A DNA stretch of 43,582 nucleotides from Opitutaceae bacterium (lineage in GTDB: Bacteria; Verrucomicrobiota; Verrucomicrobiia; Opitutales; Opitutaceae): the NCBI GenBank assembly GCA_028822375.1, contig JAPKDW010000005.1, positions 1 through 43,582 on the forward strand. Direction: 5' to 3'. The notes under the pieces are model-generated. The model saw nothing but the letters and a program-made list of their open reading frames with translations. It made no database searches and was not told the DNA's origin. Below, piece by piece: positions 17,076 to 27,280 of the stretch (within the stretch, counting starts at the first letter, position 1; the number at the start of each line of letters is the position of its first letter). Position numbers and translations under genes: made by a program.

Positions 17076-17897
17076 ATGCAAAGAGATCGAACCAAGGTAT
17101 TGAATCCGTTCAATGGGGCTTTGGCCTTGGTCGTCGGTTGCGTCATTTTCTTCGTTGTATTCGGGCGGCAAGCGGCCGAGCGGATGCTTTTCCAGCCGCC
17201 GGTGATGAGCTACGAACTTGACGAGTCGTTTTTGACAGTCGAGGTGTCGGACGGAGTTTCTGTGAATGTTTTTTGGGCCGAGGGCTCGGGGGATGGGTGG
17301 ACGATTTTCTATTTCTATGGAAGCGACGAGGATATTGGTTTGGCGATGCCTCGGCTGCGTTCTTACCAGCTGAGAGGCTTCAATGTCGTTTGTTTCGATT
17401 ATCGCGGTTACGGCCATACGGCCGGAAAACCATCGGAGCCGGTTTTGTATGAAGATGCGGAAGCGGTTTATGCTTATGTTTTAGAAGAGAAGGGAATTCC
17501 GGAATCAAAGATAGCGCTCCATGGCCGTTCGCTCGGGGCGGGCGTGGCAATTGAACTGGCGGTGCGCCGCTCTCCGGCTCGGTTAATTGTCGAATCGACT
17601 TTTCGAAGCGCTTATAAGGCGGTCTTGCCGTTGAATTGGGTGCCGGGCGATTCGTTCGAGAATGAGAAGAAGGCCGAAATGACGACTTGCCCTGTCCTGT
17701 TGATACATGGAGATGAGGATGAATTATTCGATGTGGGGAATAGTTTGGTTTTGCGGGAAGCGTTCGGGGCGGATAGGGCTCTGCTCTACCGGGTTGCCGG
17801 GGCGGGTCACCGCAATGTGGCCGAGTTGGGCGGGATTGCCTATTGGAGAACGGTTGAGCGATTCATTCGCGAGCCGAAAAAGCGTGGGTTGGACTGA
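17076..17897 (+). CDS. Alpha/beta hydrolase (BEM46/ABHD13-like), N-terminal membrane anchor
   Basis: 'VVCFDYRGYGHTAGKPSE', nucleophile elbow 'LHGRSLGAGVAIEL', 'LLIHGDEDELF', 'AGHRNVAEL'. Confidence 0.85.
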   Translation: MQRDRTKVLNPFNGALALVVGCVIFFVVFGRQAAERMLFQPPVMSYELDESFLTVEVSDGVSVNVFWAEGSGDGWTIFYFYGSDEDIGLAMPRLRSYQLRGFNVVCFDYRGYGHTAGKPSEPVLYEDAEAVYAYVLEEKGIPESKIALHGRSLGAGVAIELAVRRSPARLIVESTFRSAYKAVLPLNWVPGDSFENEKKAEMTTCPVLLIHGDEDELFDVGNSLVLREAFGADRALLYRVAGAGHRNVAELGGIAYWRTVERFIREPKKRGLD

Positions 17898-17977
17898 TTT
17901 TTCCGAGGGTGGTCGATGTCGCCATTCGCTATTGCTTTTTATGTGGCATCACCTTTTATGAGGCCTCTTTTTTTCAG

Positions 17978-19585
17978 ATGAAGATCCTAGTAGCCGACAA
18001 AATATCTTCCACAGGAGTAGACTTTCTCAAAAGCCAAGATGGCTTTGAGGTAATCGAAATCTTTGACCTGCCCAAAGCCGAGCGGGCAGCAAAGCTCATG
18101 GAATACGCTCCCGAGGTTTCGGGGATCATCGTTCGAAGCGATTCTCAGATCACTAGGGAAGTGCTTGAGAACGCGCCGAAGTTGAAGGCAGTTGGCCGTG
18201 CAGGCGTTGGTGTGGATAACATCGATATTCCTGCGGCGACCGATCATGGCGTTGTTGTGATGAACACGCCGGGCGGCAATACGATCGCTACTGCTGAACT
18301 GACTTTCACGCATATGCTCTGCGGAGCTCGTCCAGTTCCTCAAGCGGCTGCTTCGATGGCAGCGGGACGCTGGGATCGCAAAGTATTGGGCGGCAGTGAG
18401 TTGCTGAATAAGACTCTCGGCGTTTGTGGCATGGGTCGCATCGGCGCGGAAGTGGCGAAGCGCGCGAAAGCCTTTGGAATGTCGGTTATCGCTTATGATC
18501 CGTTTTTGACGGAAGCGCGTGCGGAAGCGATGGGCATCAAGCAAATCGAGCTCGAGGAGCTTTTCAAACTTTCGGATTACATCACTGTCCACATGCCTTT
18601 AACCGATCAGACGAAGTACATGATCGACGAGGCAGCTTTCGCTAAAATGAAAGATGGCGTTCGCATCTTCAATTGCGCTCGTGGCGGCATTATTAAGGAA
18701 TCGGCGTTGCTGGAAGCTTTGAATAATGGAAAAGTGGCTGCTGCTGGATTGGATGTATACGAGTCCGAGCCGCCGGCGAATGATCACCCGCTACGCAGTC
18801 ACCCGAAGGTTAATTTGACGCCGCATTTGGGCGCGTCGACTCAGGAAGCTCAAGAAAGCGTTGGAATCGAAATCGCGGAAGCGATTGCCGATGCGGTTCG
18901 CGATGGCGAGATCCGCAACGCGATCAACATGCCGGCCTTGGATGCGACGACTCTCGAGAAGGTGGGTCCTTACTTGGATCTTTGTTCGAAGTTGGGTACT
19001 TTTGTACAGCAACTCGCCTTGGATAAGATCGAGAGCGTAAAGATTTCATACTTGGGAAAAATCGTCGACCTCGACGCAAGCTCGCTCACTCGGGGAGTCT
19101 TAAAGGGATTTCTTCAAAATATTTCTGGAAGCAATGTGAACTTCGTCAACGCGATGGTGTTGATCGAGCGTTTGGGAATTGGCGTTGAAGTGTCCAAGTC
19201 GAATGAGAAAATCGACTACACGGAACTAATTCGCGTGGAAGCCAAATGCAGTAATGGCGAATCCGTATCAGCTGAAGGAACTTTGATGGGTAAGGGCAAC
19301 TCGCCGCGCATTGTAAGCATCAATGGACGCGAAGTTGAAGTAGACCCTTGCGGTTATCTACTAATAATCGCCAATAGCGACGAAACCGGAATCGTAGGCC
19401 TCTTGGGCACGATTATCGGCAAGTTTGGCGTGAACATCGCATCGATGTCCTTGAGCCGAAACGAAGTGGGCGGCATTGCTTTGAATGTCGCTGGGCTGGA
19501 TAGCGCTTTGAACGATGACGCGATGAAGGAAATCCTGTCGGTGAACGCGATCACTCAGGCTAAGTTAGTGCACTTGGAGTGCTGA
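17978..19585 (+). CDS. serA: D-3-phosphoglycerate dehydrogenase
   Basis: 'MKILVADKISSTGVDFL', 'VGRAGVGVDNIDIPAATDHGVVVMNTPGGNTIATAEL', 'GVCGMGRIGAEVAKRAKAFGM', 'FNCARGGIIKESALLEAL', C-terminal ACT domain. Confidence 0.96.
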   Translation: MKILVADKISSTGVDFLKSQDGFEVIEIFDLPKAERAAKLMEYAPEVSGIIVRSDSQITREVLENAPKLKAVGRAGVGVDNIDIPAATDHGVVVMNTPGGNTIATAELTFTHMLCGARPVPQAAASMAAGRWDRKVLGGSELLNKTLGVCGMGRIGAEVAKRAKAFGMSVIAYDPFLTEARAEAMGIKQIELEELFKLSDYITVHMPLTDQTKYMIDEAAFAKMKDGVRIFNCARGGIIKESALLEALNNGKVAAAGLDVYESEPPANDHPLRSHPKVNLTPHLGASTQEAQESVGIEIAEAIADAVRDGEIRNAINMPALDATTLEKVGPYLDLCSKLGTFVQQLALDKIESVKISYLGKIVDLDASSLTRGVLKGFLQNISGSNVNFVNAMVLIERLGIGVEVSKSNEKIDYTELIRVEAKCSNGESVSAEGTLMGKGNSPRIVSINGREVEVDPCGYLLIIANSDETGIVGLLGTIIGKFGVNIASMSLSRNEVGGIALNVAGLDSALNDDAMKEILSVNAITQAKLVHLEC

Positions 19586-19596
19586 TCTGAATACGA

Positions 19597-20232
19597 ATGT
19601 CTCTTGACGTCATAGCGGCATCGCTTTCGGCCGGATTGGGTTACCTTATTGGTTCTCTTTCATTCGGGTACTGGATCGCGAAGGCTAATGGAGTCGACAT
19701 ATTTTCTGTTGGCAGCAAAAGCCCAGGAGCGACTAATGTAAAACGGTCGGTGGGTAAGGCCGCGGGAAATTGGGTGTTCGCTTTCGATTTTCTGAAAGGC
19801 TTGGCGGCGACGGGTTGGCCAATTGTTGTGTATTCGAATACTGGTGATTCGGATGCGTATGGATTGATTGGTCTTTTTGCTGCGGTGATTGGGCATTCGT
19901 TTTCGCTCTTCACTGGATTTCGTGGAGGCAAGGGAGTTGCTGCTATGCTGGGAGGTGTCGTGGCTTTGATGCCGATCGCGGCATTTATTGGAATGGGGGT
20001 GTGGCTTGTTGCGTTTTATTCGACCCGTTACGTGTCGGTTGCCTCGATTGCGATGGCGATCAGCTTGCCGGTATCGAATTATTTTTTGGATACTAGTAGC
20101 GCTCTGCAATGGGTTTCCGTTGCGTTGGCGCTGGTAGTGGTTTTGAGACACAAATCTAATATTAGTCGCCTGATAAAGGGCGAAGAAAATCGTTTTGAAA
20201 AGAAGCAGAACCTTTCGGGGAATAACGAATGA
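19597..20232 (+). CDS. plsY: Acyl-phosphate glycerol-3-phosphate acyltransferase
   Basis: 'GYLIGSLSFGYWIAK', 'SPGATNVKRSVGKAAG', 'DFLKGLAA', 'GHSFSLFTGFRGGKGVAAMLGG'. Confidence 0.95.
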   Translation: MSLDVIAASLSAGLGYLIGSLSFGYWIAKANGVDIFSVGSKSPGATNVKRSVGKAAGNWVFAFDFLKGLAATGWPIVVYSNTGDSDAYGLIGLFAAVIGHSFSLFTGFRGGKGVAAMLGGVVALMPIAAFIGMGVWLVAFYSTRYVSVASIAMAISLPVSNYFLDTSSALQWVSVALALVVVLRHKSNISRLIKGEENRFEKKQNLSGNNE

Positions 20233-21554
20233 GCGAACGAATGATAAAGGTTGGCCTTTGCGGATTTGGAGTCGTAGGGCAGGGAGTTTTCGATCATCTG
20301 GATAGGAAGCGTGCTGTGCTAAGCGAGCAGCTAGGCGCAGAGATTACCGTATCTAGAATTGCGGTACGGAATATTGGGAAAGCGCGTGATATCGCGGTAG
20401 ACGCTTCAATCGTGACGGATGATCCTCTCGCTGTAGCGATGGATCCGGAAATCGAAGTGATTTGCGAACTGATGGGCGGAACGGGCATTGCTCGTGAGGT
20501 AGTCCTTGCCGCTTTGCGGGCGGGAAAAATCGTAATAACCGCCAACAAGGCGCTGCTATGCGATTTCGGCGAAGAATTGCTTTCGGTCGCCCGCGAGCAT
20601 GGAGGTCATTTGCTTTTCGAAGCGAGCGTCGCTGGTGGGATCCCGGTTATTAAAGCGATTAGAGAAGGTCTGGTGATCAACGATTTTTCGAGTATTTATG
20701 GGATTCTGAATGGGACATGTAATTACATCCTGACCCGTATGACGAACGAGGGATTAAGCTATCCCGAGATTTTGGTGGAAGCGAAGGCTCTGGGATACGC
20801 GGAAGCGGACGAGTCTTTGGATGTCGACGGAATAGATGCGGCGCATAAAGCGGTTGTTTTGGCTTACCTAGCTCATGGTAAGTGGGTTGATTTCAAGGAC
20901 GTTCGTTTGCAGGGAATTACTGAAGTTTCGCAGGAAGATATTCAGTTCGCGAAAGACAATGGCTACGCGATCAAGCTCATTGCTGTTATCGATCGCGCTG
21001 CTGAAGAAGGAGCGTTACGCGTATCCGTATTGCCGACACTGGTATCGACTCAATGTTCTTTGGGTCGAGTCGATGGCGTGTTCAATGCGATTTCGGTCCA
21101 TGGCGACGTGGTTGGAGAAACCGTTTATATTGGTCCAGGCGCGGGCCGGGATGCTACAGCAAGCGCGGTTATTTCCGATGTCGTTGATGCGGTTAAGCTT
21201 TTGATATTCGGCGGACCGGAAGGTCGTTTTCCATTTTTGGACCCGGCACCTCGTAATGGCTCTTTAATTACGTTAGCGAAAGCCGAGGATATTGAATCTC
21301 GATACTACGTTCGTTTGATCGTTTTGGATCAACCTGGTGTAATGGCGCAGATCGCTTCGATTCTCGCCTCGCATGAAGTTAGCTTAGCGAGTGTCTCTCA
21401 GAAAGAAGTTGGCGAAGACGCGGAGCGCGTTTCGCTGATCATTACGACGCATGTAACCACCGAAAGTTCGATCGTAAGCGCGGTTGCAAGTTTGGCGAAT
21501 TTAGAGAGTGTGGAAGAGAAGCCGTTTTACATGCCGATCGGCAACTTTGCTTGA
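20229..21554 (+). CDS. hom: Homoserine dehydrogenase (4-nt ATGA overlap with plsY)
   Basis: 'KVGLCGFGVVGQGVFD', 'VITANKALLCDFGEELL', 'FEASVAGGIPVIKAIREGLVINDFSSIYGILNGTCNYILTRM', C-terminal ACT domain. Confidence 0.97.
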   Translation: MSERMIKVGLCGFGVVGQGVFDHLDRKRAVLSEQLGAEITVSRIAVRNIGKARDIAVDASIVTDDPLAVAMDPEIEVICELMGGTGIAREVVLAALRAGKIVITANKALLCDFGEELLSVAREHGGHLLFEASVAGGIPVIKAIREGLVINDFSSIYGILNGTCNYILTRMTNEGLSYPEILVEAKALGYAEADESLDVDGIDAAHKAVVLAYLAHGKWVDFKDVRLQGITEVSQEDIQFAKDNGYAIKLIAVIDRAAEEGALRVSVLPTLVSTQCSLGRVDGVFNAISVHGDVVGETVYIGPGAGRDATASAVISDVVDAVKLLIFGGPEGRFPFLDPAPRNGSLITLAKAEDIESRYYVRLIVLDQPGVMAQIASILASHEVSLASVSQKEVGEDAERVSLIITTHVTTESSIVSAVASLANLESVEEKPFYMPIGNFA

Positions 21555-21573
21555 TAAGGAGATATCGATTGAG

Positions 21574-22794
21574 ATGGCGCGTATCGTAAAAAAGTTTGGT
21601 GGTACATCCGTAGGCGATGTGGATCGTATCCAAAATGTGGCTCGGGTTATTAAGGCCGAGTATGACAAGGGCAATGAAGTCGTGGTGGTCGTTTCGGCTC
21701 GTTCGGGCGTAACGAATCAACTCGTCGCGCGCGCGAAGGCGATTAATCCAAATCCCGCTGACCGGGAAATGGACATGCTGCTTGTTGCAGGCGAACAGGA
21801 GACAATCGCGTTGACTGCGATGGCGTTGCACGCGGTAGGCGTCAATGCGGTTTCGATGACTGGAGCGATGGCGGGTATCAAGACGGACGCGGACCATACG
21901 CGGGCTCGAATCGTGAGCATGGAGTGTCAGCAACTGATCGAGCACCTTGAGAATAAGCGCGTGGTAATCGTAGCGGGCTTTCAGGGGGCGAATGAGTTGG
22001 GACAGATTACGACTCTCGGTCGTGGTGGATCTGATTTATCGGCCATTGCGCTTGCGAAGGGAGTAAACGCAGATCTCTGTCAGATTTATACGGACGTCGA
22101 TGGCGTTTACACGGCAGACCCGCGTATTGTGCCAAAGGCTCGCAAGATTCAGGAAATCAGTTACGAAGAGATGCTCGAACTCGCTAGTTTGGGTACGAAA
22201 GTGATGCAGGCGCGTTCGGTGGAGTTTTCCAATAAGTACAATGTCCCATTTGAAGTCAGATCCAGTTTTAACAACAACCCAGGCACGATCGTGAAAGAGG
22301 AAGTCAGTTCAATGGAAGATGTCGTGGTGCGCGGCATCGCTCTCGATAAGAACCAAGCAAAGGTGATTATCACTAACATTCCCGACAAGCCCGGTTCGGC
22401 GGCGAAAGTGTTCCAGGGCATTTCCGAGGCGAACGTGGTTGTGGATATGATCGTACAAAATATCGGTCGCAATGGCGTGGCGAATATGACGTTCACCGTG
22501 CCTCAGGATGATATGGCTCGCGCTCGCGCTGCGGTAGAAGCGATTCTTGCAGAATTGGGTGGCGGCAAAGTGACGCTTATTGGGGACGTAGCCAAATTGT
22601 CTGTAGTGGGCATCGGAATGCGTAGCCATTCGGGTGTGGCTGGTCAGCTCTTTGCTGCGTTGAGTGATGCGAAGACGAATATACAATTGATTAGTACATC
22701 TGAGATTAAGATCTCGGTGGTTATCGCAGAAGACGAAGCCGACGAAGCGACGCGCGTGGTGCACACCGCCTTCGGCTTGGATAAAGTCGATTGA
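21574..22794 (+). CDS. lysC: Aspartate kinase
   Basis: 'IVKKFGGTSVGDVDRIQNVARVI', 'GFQGANELGQITTLGRGGSDLSAIALA', 'YTDVDGVYTADPRIVPKARKI', two ACT domains. Confidence 0.97.
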   Translation: MARIVKKFGGTSVGDVDRIQNVARVIKAEYDKGNEVVVVVSARSGVTNQLVARAKAINPNPADREMDMLLVAGEQETIALTAMALHAVGVNAVSMTGAMAGIKTDADHTRARIVSMECQQLIEHLENKRVVIVAGFQGANELGQITTLGRGGSDLSAIALAKGVNADLCQIYTDVDGVYTADPRIVPKARKIQEISYEEMLELASLGTKVMQARSVEFSNKYNVPFEVRSSFNNNPGTIVKEEVSSMEDVVVRGIALDKNQAKVIITNIPDKPGSAAKVFQGISEANVVVDMIVQNIGRNGVANMTFTVPQDDMARARAAVEAILAELGGGKVTLIGDVAKLSVVGIGMRSHSGVAGQLFAALSDAKTNIQLISTSEIKISVVIAEDEADEATRVVHTAFGLDKVD

Positions 22795-22806
22795 TTCCTA
22801 CGTTCT

Positions 22807-24165
22807 ATGAAATTCGTAAGCACGCGGGGTCAGACGGAACCACACTCGTTTTTAGAAGCGGTGAAGGTTGGGTTGGCTCCAGATGGGGGGCTTTTCGTTC
22901 CGGAATCGCTTCCTGATCTTTCGGGCGAGTTGCGGTCTTGGGCAGGAAAGAGCTACCCTGAATTGTGCGCAGCATTTTTTCGTCATTTCGCTACGGATAT
23001 ACCGGAGAGTGAATTGAAGGAGCTGATCGTTGATGCGTATTCGCGTTTCGATCACAAGGAATACGCTCCATTAGTAAAGCTGGACGCGAAGATCGACGTC
23101 TTGGAATTGTTTCATGGTCCGACGCTAGCGTTCAAGGATTTTGCTTTGCAGTTGCTCGGTAAATTCTACGAGCGACAAGTGGCTCTTTCTGGAGAGTCGA
23201 TCAATGTGCTTGGCGCAACTTCAGGCGATACGGGCGCAGCTGCTATAAGCGGATTGCTTGGAAAGCCCGGAGTAAATATTTTCATTCTGTACCCAGATGG
23301 TCGGGTTTCGCCTCTTCAAGAGCGACAAATGACCTGTACGGAAGCGTCGAATGTGTATCCGCTTTGCGTAACGGGAAGTTTTGACGATGCTCAAGCGGCT
23401 CTGAAGGAAGTGTTCGGCGATAAGGCGTATAGCCAATCCGTTAGGCTTTCTGCAGTGAACTCGATCAACCTAGCCCGAATTCTCGCTCAGTGCGTTTATT
23501 ACATCTACGCATGGCTACAGTTGCCAGAAGCGATACGAGAGAAAACGACCTTTGTCGTCCCAACGGGCAATTTCGGAAACGTGCTGGCCGGTTGGATGGC
23601 TTCGCAAATGGGAATGAACGTTGCAGGCTTTCGAGTGGCGACGAATCAGAACGATATTCTCGATCGTTTCTTTTCGTCGGGAAACTATTCCGTAGGAGAT
23701 GTCGAACCAAGCCTTGCGCCGTCGATGGATATTCAAATAGCGTCGAATTTCGAACGCTTCCTTTATTATACGACAGGTGAAGATGCGGCTAAGACGCGCG
23801 AGACGATGAGCGAGATCAAAGAGCGAAAAGCTTTTTCTTGCGAGGATACTGAAGTTTTACATTCAATGAGTAGTTCGCGTATGGGCGATGCTGAAATTCG
23901 AGAAACGATCTCAAGCGTGTATGAACGATTTGGTTACGTTGTAGATCCGCATACGGCTTGTGGTTTTAAGGATTTGGATACGCTGGAGCATTGCGTTATT
24001 CTTTCAACAGCGCATCCTGCGAAATTCCCCAACGTAGTAGAGGAAACGCTCGGTCAAACATCAACGCACCCTTCTTTGGATGCTTTGAAAATGCACGACA
24101 TCATTAAATTCCCCCTCCCCTCCGAGGCGAATTCCATAAAGGAATTCATCGCTTCGAAGCAGTAG
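22807..24165 (+). CDS. thrC: Threonine synthase
   Basis: 'MKFVSTRGQTEPHSFLEAVKVGLAPDGGLFVPESLP', 'LFHGPTLAFKDFALQLLG', 'GATSGDTGAAAI', 'FVVPTGNFGNVLAGW'. Confidence 0.96.
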   Translation: MKFVSTRGQTEPHSFLEAVKVGLAPDGGLFVPESLPDLSGELRSWAGKSYPELCAAFFRHFATDIPESELKELIVDAYSRFDHKEYAPLVKLDAKIDVLELFHGPTLAFKDFALQLLGKFYERQVALSGESINVLGATSGDTGAAAISGLLGKPGVNIFILYPDGRVSPLQERQMTCTEASNVYPLCVTGSFDDAQAALKEVFGDKAYSQSVRLSAVNSINLARILAQCVYYIYAWLQLPEAIREKTTFVVPTGNFGNVLAGWMASQMGMNVAGFRVATNQNDILDRFFSSGNYSVGDVEPSLAPSMDIQIASNFERFLYYTTGEDAAKTRETMSEIKERKAFSCEDTEVLHSMSSSRMGDAEIRETISSVYERFGYVVDPHTACGFKDLDTLEHCVILSTAHPAKFPNVVEETLGQTSTHPSLDALKMHDIIKFPLPSEANSIKEFIASKQ

Positions 24166-24187
24166 ATCAATCAAGAGTGATATAGTT

Positions 24188-25774
24188 ATGAGCAAGGCAA
24201 AGATTTTCGTTTACGATACGACTTTGAGAGATGGCACGCAGGGCGAGGGCGTTTCATTTTCAGTTACGGACAAATTGCGAATTGCCGAGAAATTCGATCA
24301 ATTTGGAATCGACTATATCGAAGGTGGTTGGCCTGGCTCGAACCCACGCGATATGGCTTTTTTCGAAGAAGCGAAGTCTTTGAATTTGAAGCACGCGAAG
24401 ATTGCGGCGTTCGGTTCGACTCGCCGAGCGAATTTGAGAGCGAGCGAGGATCCTCAGCTTCAAACGCTTTTGGATGCAGAAACGCCGGTTGTCACTATTT
24501 TCGGAAAGACCTGGCTCTTGCATGTAACGGAAGTGCTGCGAGTGGAGCCCGAGGAGAACCTTCGCATGATCGAGGATTCCGTCCGCTTCTTGAAGGGAAA
24601 CGGTCGTGAAGTTATCTACGATGCGGAACATTTCTACGATGGATATGTGGATAGTCCGGAGTACGCTTTGAAAACGCTCGACGCGGCAGTTGCCGGCGGG
24701 GCTGATTGCTTGGCTCTTTGCGATACGAACGGCGGCATGATGGTCGCCCAATTGGCGGAGATTACGAAAGCCATCGTGGACCGGTTTCCGGAAACCCAGG
24801 TTGGCGTGCATTGCCATAATGATGCAGGGGTTGGTGTGGCTGCTGCGCTCGCAGGCATCGAAGCGGGCGCTACGCATGTGCAAGGTACATTTAATGGATA
24901 CGGCGAACGTGTTGGTAATGCGAATTTAACTACGATAATCCCTAATTTGGGATTGAAGCTTGGACACGAGATGAATTGTGGAGAGAATATGTCGAGCCTG
25001 CGCGAGCTTTCGACCTTTGTCGCAGACCTGGCGAATTTGCCTCATGATAAGAAAGCTCCGTTCGTTGGGCTATCAGCCTTCACTCACAAAGGCGGCGCCC
25101 ATGCGGATGCGACTAAGAAGGTGAGCTATAGTTACGAGCATATCGACCCGACGAAAATAGGGAATAAGCAGCGGATTCTTATATCCGATATGGCGGGACG
25201 CAGTAGCTTGTTGATGAAGGCGCAGGAACTTGGTTTCGAAATTGACCGTGATTCACCGGAAACGAAGGAAATTATCGCCAAGTTGAAGGAGCTCGAATTC
25301 AAGGGTTATGAGTTCGAGTCAGCCGACGCTTCTTTGCGTCTGCTATTGGATCGATTGACGGAGCGGCATAACGCCCATTTCGAATTCGAAGGGTACCGCG
25401 TGATTGTCGAGAGCCGTTCGAAAGGCGAAGCGACGCTTTCAGAAGCGACCATTAAACTGAGGATTAACGGAGAACCGCATTATACAGTTGCGGAAGATAG
25501 CGGGCCGATCGGCGCTTTGGATAAGGCATTGCGTTTGGCTTTGGCTAAAGCGTATCCAAATGTAGATGATATTGAGCTTAAGGATTACAAGGTCCGTATC
25601 CTCGGATCGAAGAAAGGGGCTGATGCCAAGACGCGCGTTTTGATTGAATCCGGAGACGGAAAGAGCATTTGGGGCACCGTAGGCGCGAGCGACAACATTA
25701 TCGATGCCAGCTGGCAGGCGATTCGGGATTCCATTGAGTACAAATTACTCAAGGACGAAGAAGAAAAAGGATAG
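24188..25774 (+). CDS. cimA: (R)-citramalate synthase
   Basis: 'VYDTTLRDGTQGEGVSFSVTDKLRIAEKFDQFGIDYIEGGWPGSNPRD', 'KTWLLHVTEVLR', 'GVHCHNDAGVGVAAALAGIEAGATHVQGTFNGYGERVGNANL', C-terminal LeuA-dimer-like domain. Confidence 0.94.
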   Translation: MSKAKIFVYDTTLRDGTQGEGVSFSVTDKLRIAEKFDQFGIDYIEGGWPGSNPRDMAFFEEAKSLNLKHAKIAAFGSTRRANLRASEDPQLQTLLDAETPVVTIFGKTWLLHVTEVLRVEPEENLRMIEDSVRFLKGNGREVIYDAEHFYDGYVDSPEYALKTLDAAVAGGADCLALCDTNGGMMVAQLAEITKAIVDRFPETQVGVHCHNDAGVGVAAALAGIEAGATHVQGTFNGYGERVGNANLTTIIPNLGLKLGHEMNCGENMSSLRELSTFVADLANLPHDKKAPFVGLSAFTHKGGAHADATKKVSYSYEHIDPTKIGNKQRILISDMAGRSSLLMKAQELGFEIDRDSPETKEIIAKLKELEFKGYEFESADASLRLLLDRLTERHNAHFEFEGYRVIVESRSKGEATLSEATIKLRINGEPHYTVAEDSGPIGALDKALRLALAKAYPNVDDIELKDYKVRILGSKKGADAKTRVLIESGDGKSIWGTVGASDNIIDASWQAIRDSIEYKLLKDEEEKG

Positions 25775-25857
25775 AGGCGATTTGGAAATGCGGCCGAATG
25801 CCAAGCCGGTCGCGCGGCGGCTCTCGACCTCTAAACTCGTGGTCTTGATCGTGGCTT

Positions 25858-27252
25858 TCAGAGGAGAGGCGTAACGAGGCGGCTGAGGTCTTCGGCCATC
25901 AACCGGAGAAAGCTTTGCTTTTCGGTGTCGAACTCTTGGAAAGGTTCGGCGTCTGTGGAGAGTTTTTGTATCCAATTTTCAATTGCTTGGATGTCGCCGT
26001 GGTCGTAGAAAAAGGCGCCTAGTTCGTAGTTTACGAAGAGGCTCCTTAAATCGATATTGGCCGAGCCGGTCATCGCTATGGTGTCATCTACGAGGATTGC
26101 TTTTCCGTGTAGCATTCCCGGAGCGTACAAAAGAACTTCAACGCCGGCTTCGGAAAGTTCGCGGAGAAAGGAGTTGCGCGCTAGGTCGGTGATCGGGTGA
26201 TTCGATTTCTTTGGGATGAGCAGTTTGACGGATTTGCCTGTGCGAGCTTTGACGATAAGCGACCGCTGAATAACTTCATCGGGAATGTAGTAGGGGGTCA
26301 CTATGGTGACGCTTGTATCCGCTTCTTGAATAATGGAGAGAATTTTTTCGTAAAGCGGATCGCCAAGAGTATCGGGTCCACTCGCCATTATCTCGATCGT
26401 GCTGAGTTCGGTTCCTTGGTACTCTTCGACTGTTTTGATCTCTCGGGCTTGATGGCCTTTTTTGTGACAAGCGAATGTCCAATCGGCTTCGAAGATTGCG
26501 GATAGCTGCATGACGGCTGGGCCTTCGATGAGGAGACTGAGATCTTTCCAGCGTTTACTGGCGGGGACGGGCCCCATATATTCGCGACCGATGTTGCGGC
26601 CCCCGATTATGGCTCGTTTGCTGTCGAAGATCGCGAGTTTACGATGATTGCGTAGATTGGCTTTTCCGAGGGAGGCGAAGGGGAGGACGGGCATGAATCG
26701 TTCGATTTTCCCGCCAGCTTTTTCGAGTTCTAGCATGTAGAGCGTCTTTTTACCGAAGGAACCAACTGCGTCGAGAAGCAGGCGGACTTCGACGCCTTTT
26801 TTGGCTTGTTGGGAGAGCTCTCTGACGATGCGACGGCCGATCGCGTCATGGCTGAGAATGAATGTGGCGATCTCGATGGAGGTCGTGGCCTGTTGGATTT
26901 CGTGGATGAGGGATTCGAATGCCTTGACTCCGGTTTGCTGGAATTCGGTGCGGTTGCCTTTTGAGATGACTCCGAATGGAGATGAAGTGACGGTTCCTGA
27001 TGAGGCGTTGGGTGGAGCGATGTTTATACGGCTCTTTCGCTTGGTAAGTTTGGAGATCTTTCGGCCTCCTAGTACCAAGTACAAGGGCACTCCGATGTAC
27101 GGGATCCAGACAATAACCAGCATCCAAGCGACAGTGGCGCTCGGTCTGCGCTTTTCGCGCATCAACCTCGAGATGAGGAGAAACGCGAGGCCGAAACCTA
27201 GCGGAGGACCGAGGTATGGCCAGATGGCATCGACGTAGTATCCGACTTCCAT
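25858..27252 (-). CDS. Cardiolipin synthase / phospholipase D-family protein
   Basis: N-terminal TM segments (PLDc_N-like), two HKD-type motifs 'RNHRKLAIFDSKRAIIGGRN' and 'MLHGKAILVDDTIAMTGSAN'. Confidence 0.92.
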   Translation of the reverse strand: MEVGYYVDAIWPYLGPPLGFGLAFLLISRLMREKRRPSATVAWMLVIVWIPYIGVPLYLVLGGRKISKLTKRKSRINIAPPNASSGTVTSSPFGVISKGNRTEFQQTGVKAFESLIHEIQQATTSIEIATFILSHDAIGRRIVRELSQQAKKGVEVRLLLDAVGSFGKKTLYMLELEKAGGKIERFMPVLPFASLGKANLRNHRKLAIFDSKRAIIGGRNIGREYMGPVPASKRWKDLSLLIEGPAVMQLSAIFEADWTFACHKKGHQAREIKTVEEYQGTELSTIEIMASGPDTLGDPLYEKILSIIQEADTSVTIVTPYYIPDEVIQRSLIVKARTGKSVKLLIPKKSNHPITDLARNSFLRELSEAGVEVLLYAPGMLHGKAILVDDTIAMTGSANIDLRSLFVNYELGAFFYDHGDIQAIENWIQKLSTDAEPFQEFDTEKQSFLRLMAEDLSRLVTPLL

Positions 27253-27280
27253 TTCTAAAATCGTTGCTTGAGAAGCGGGG

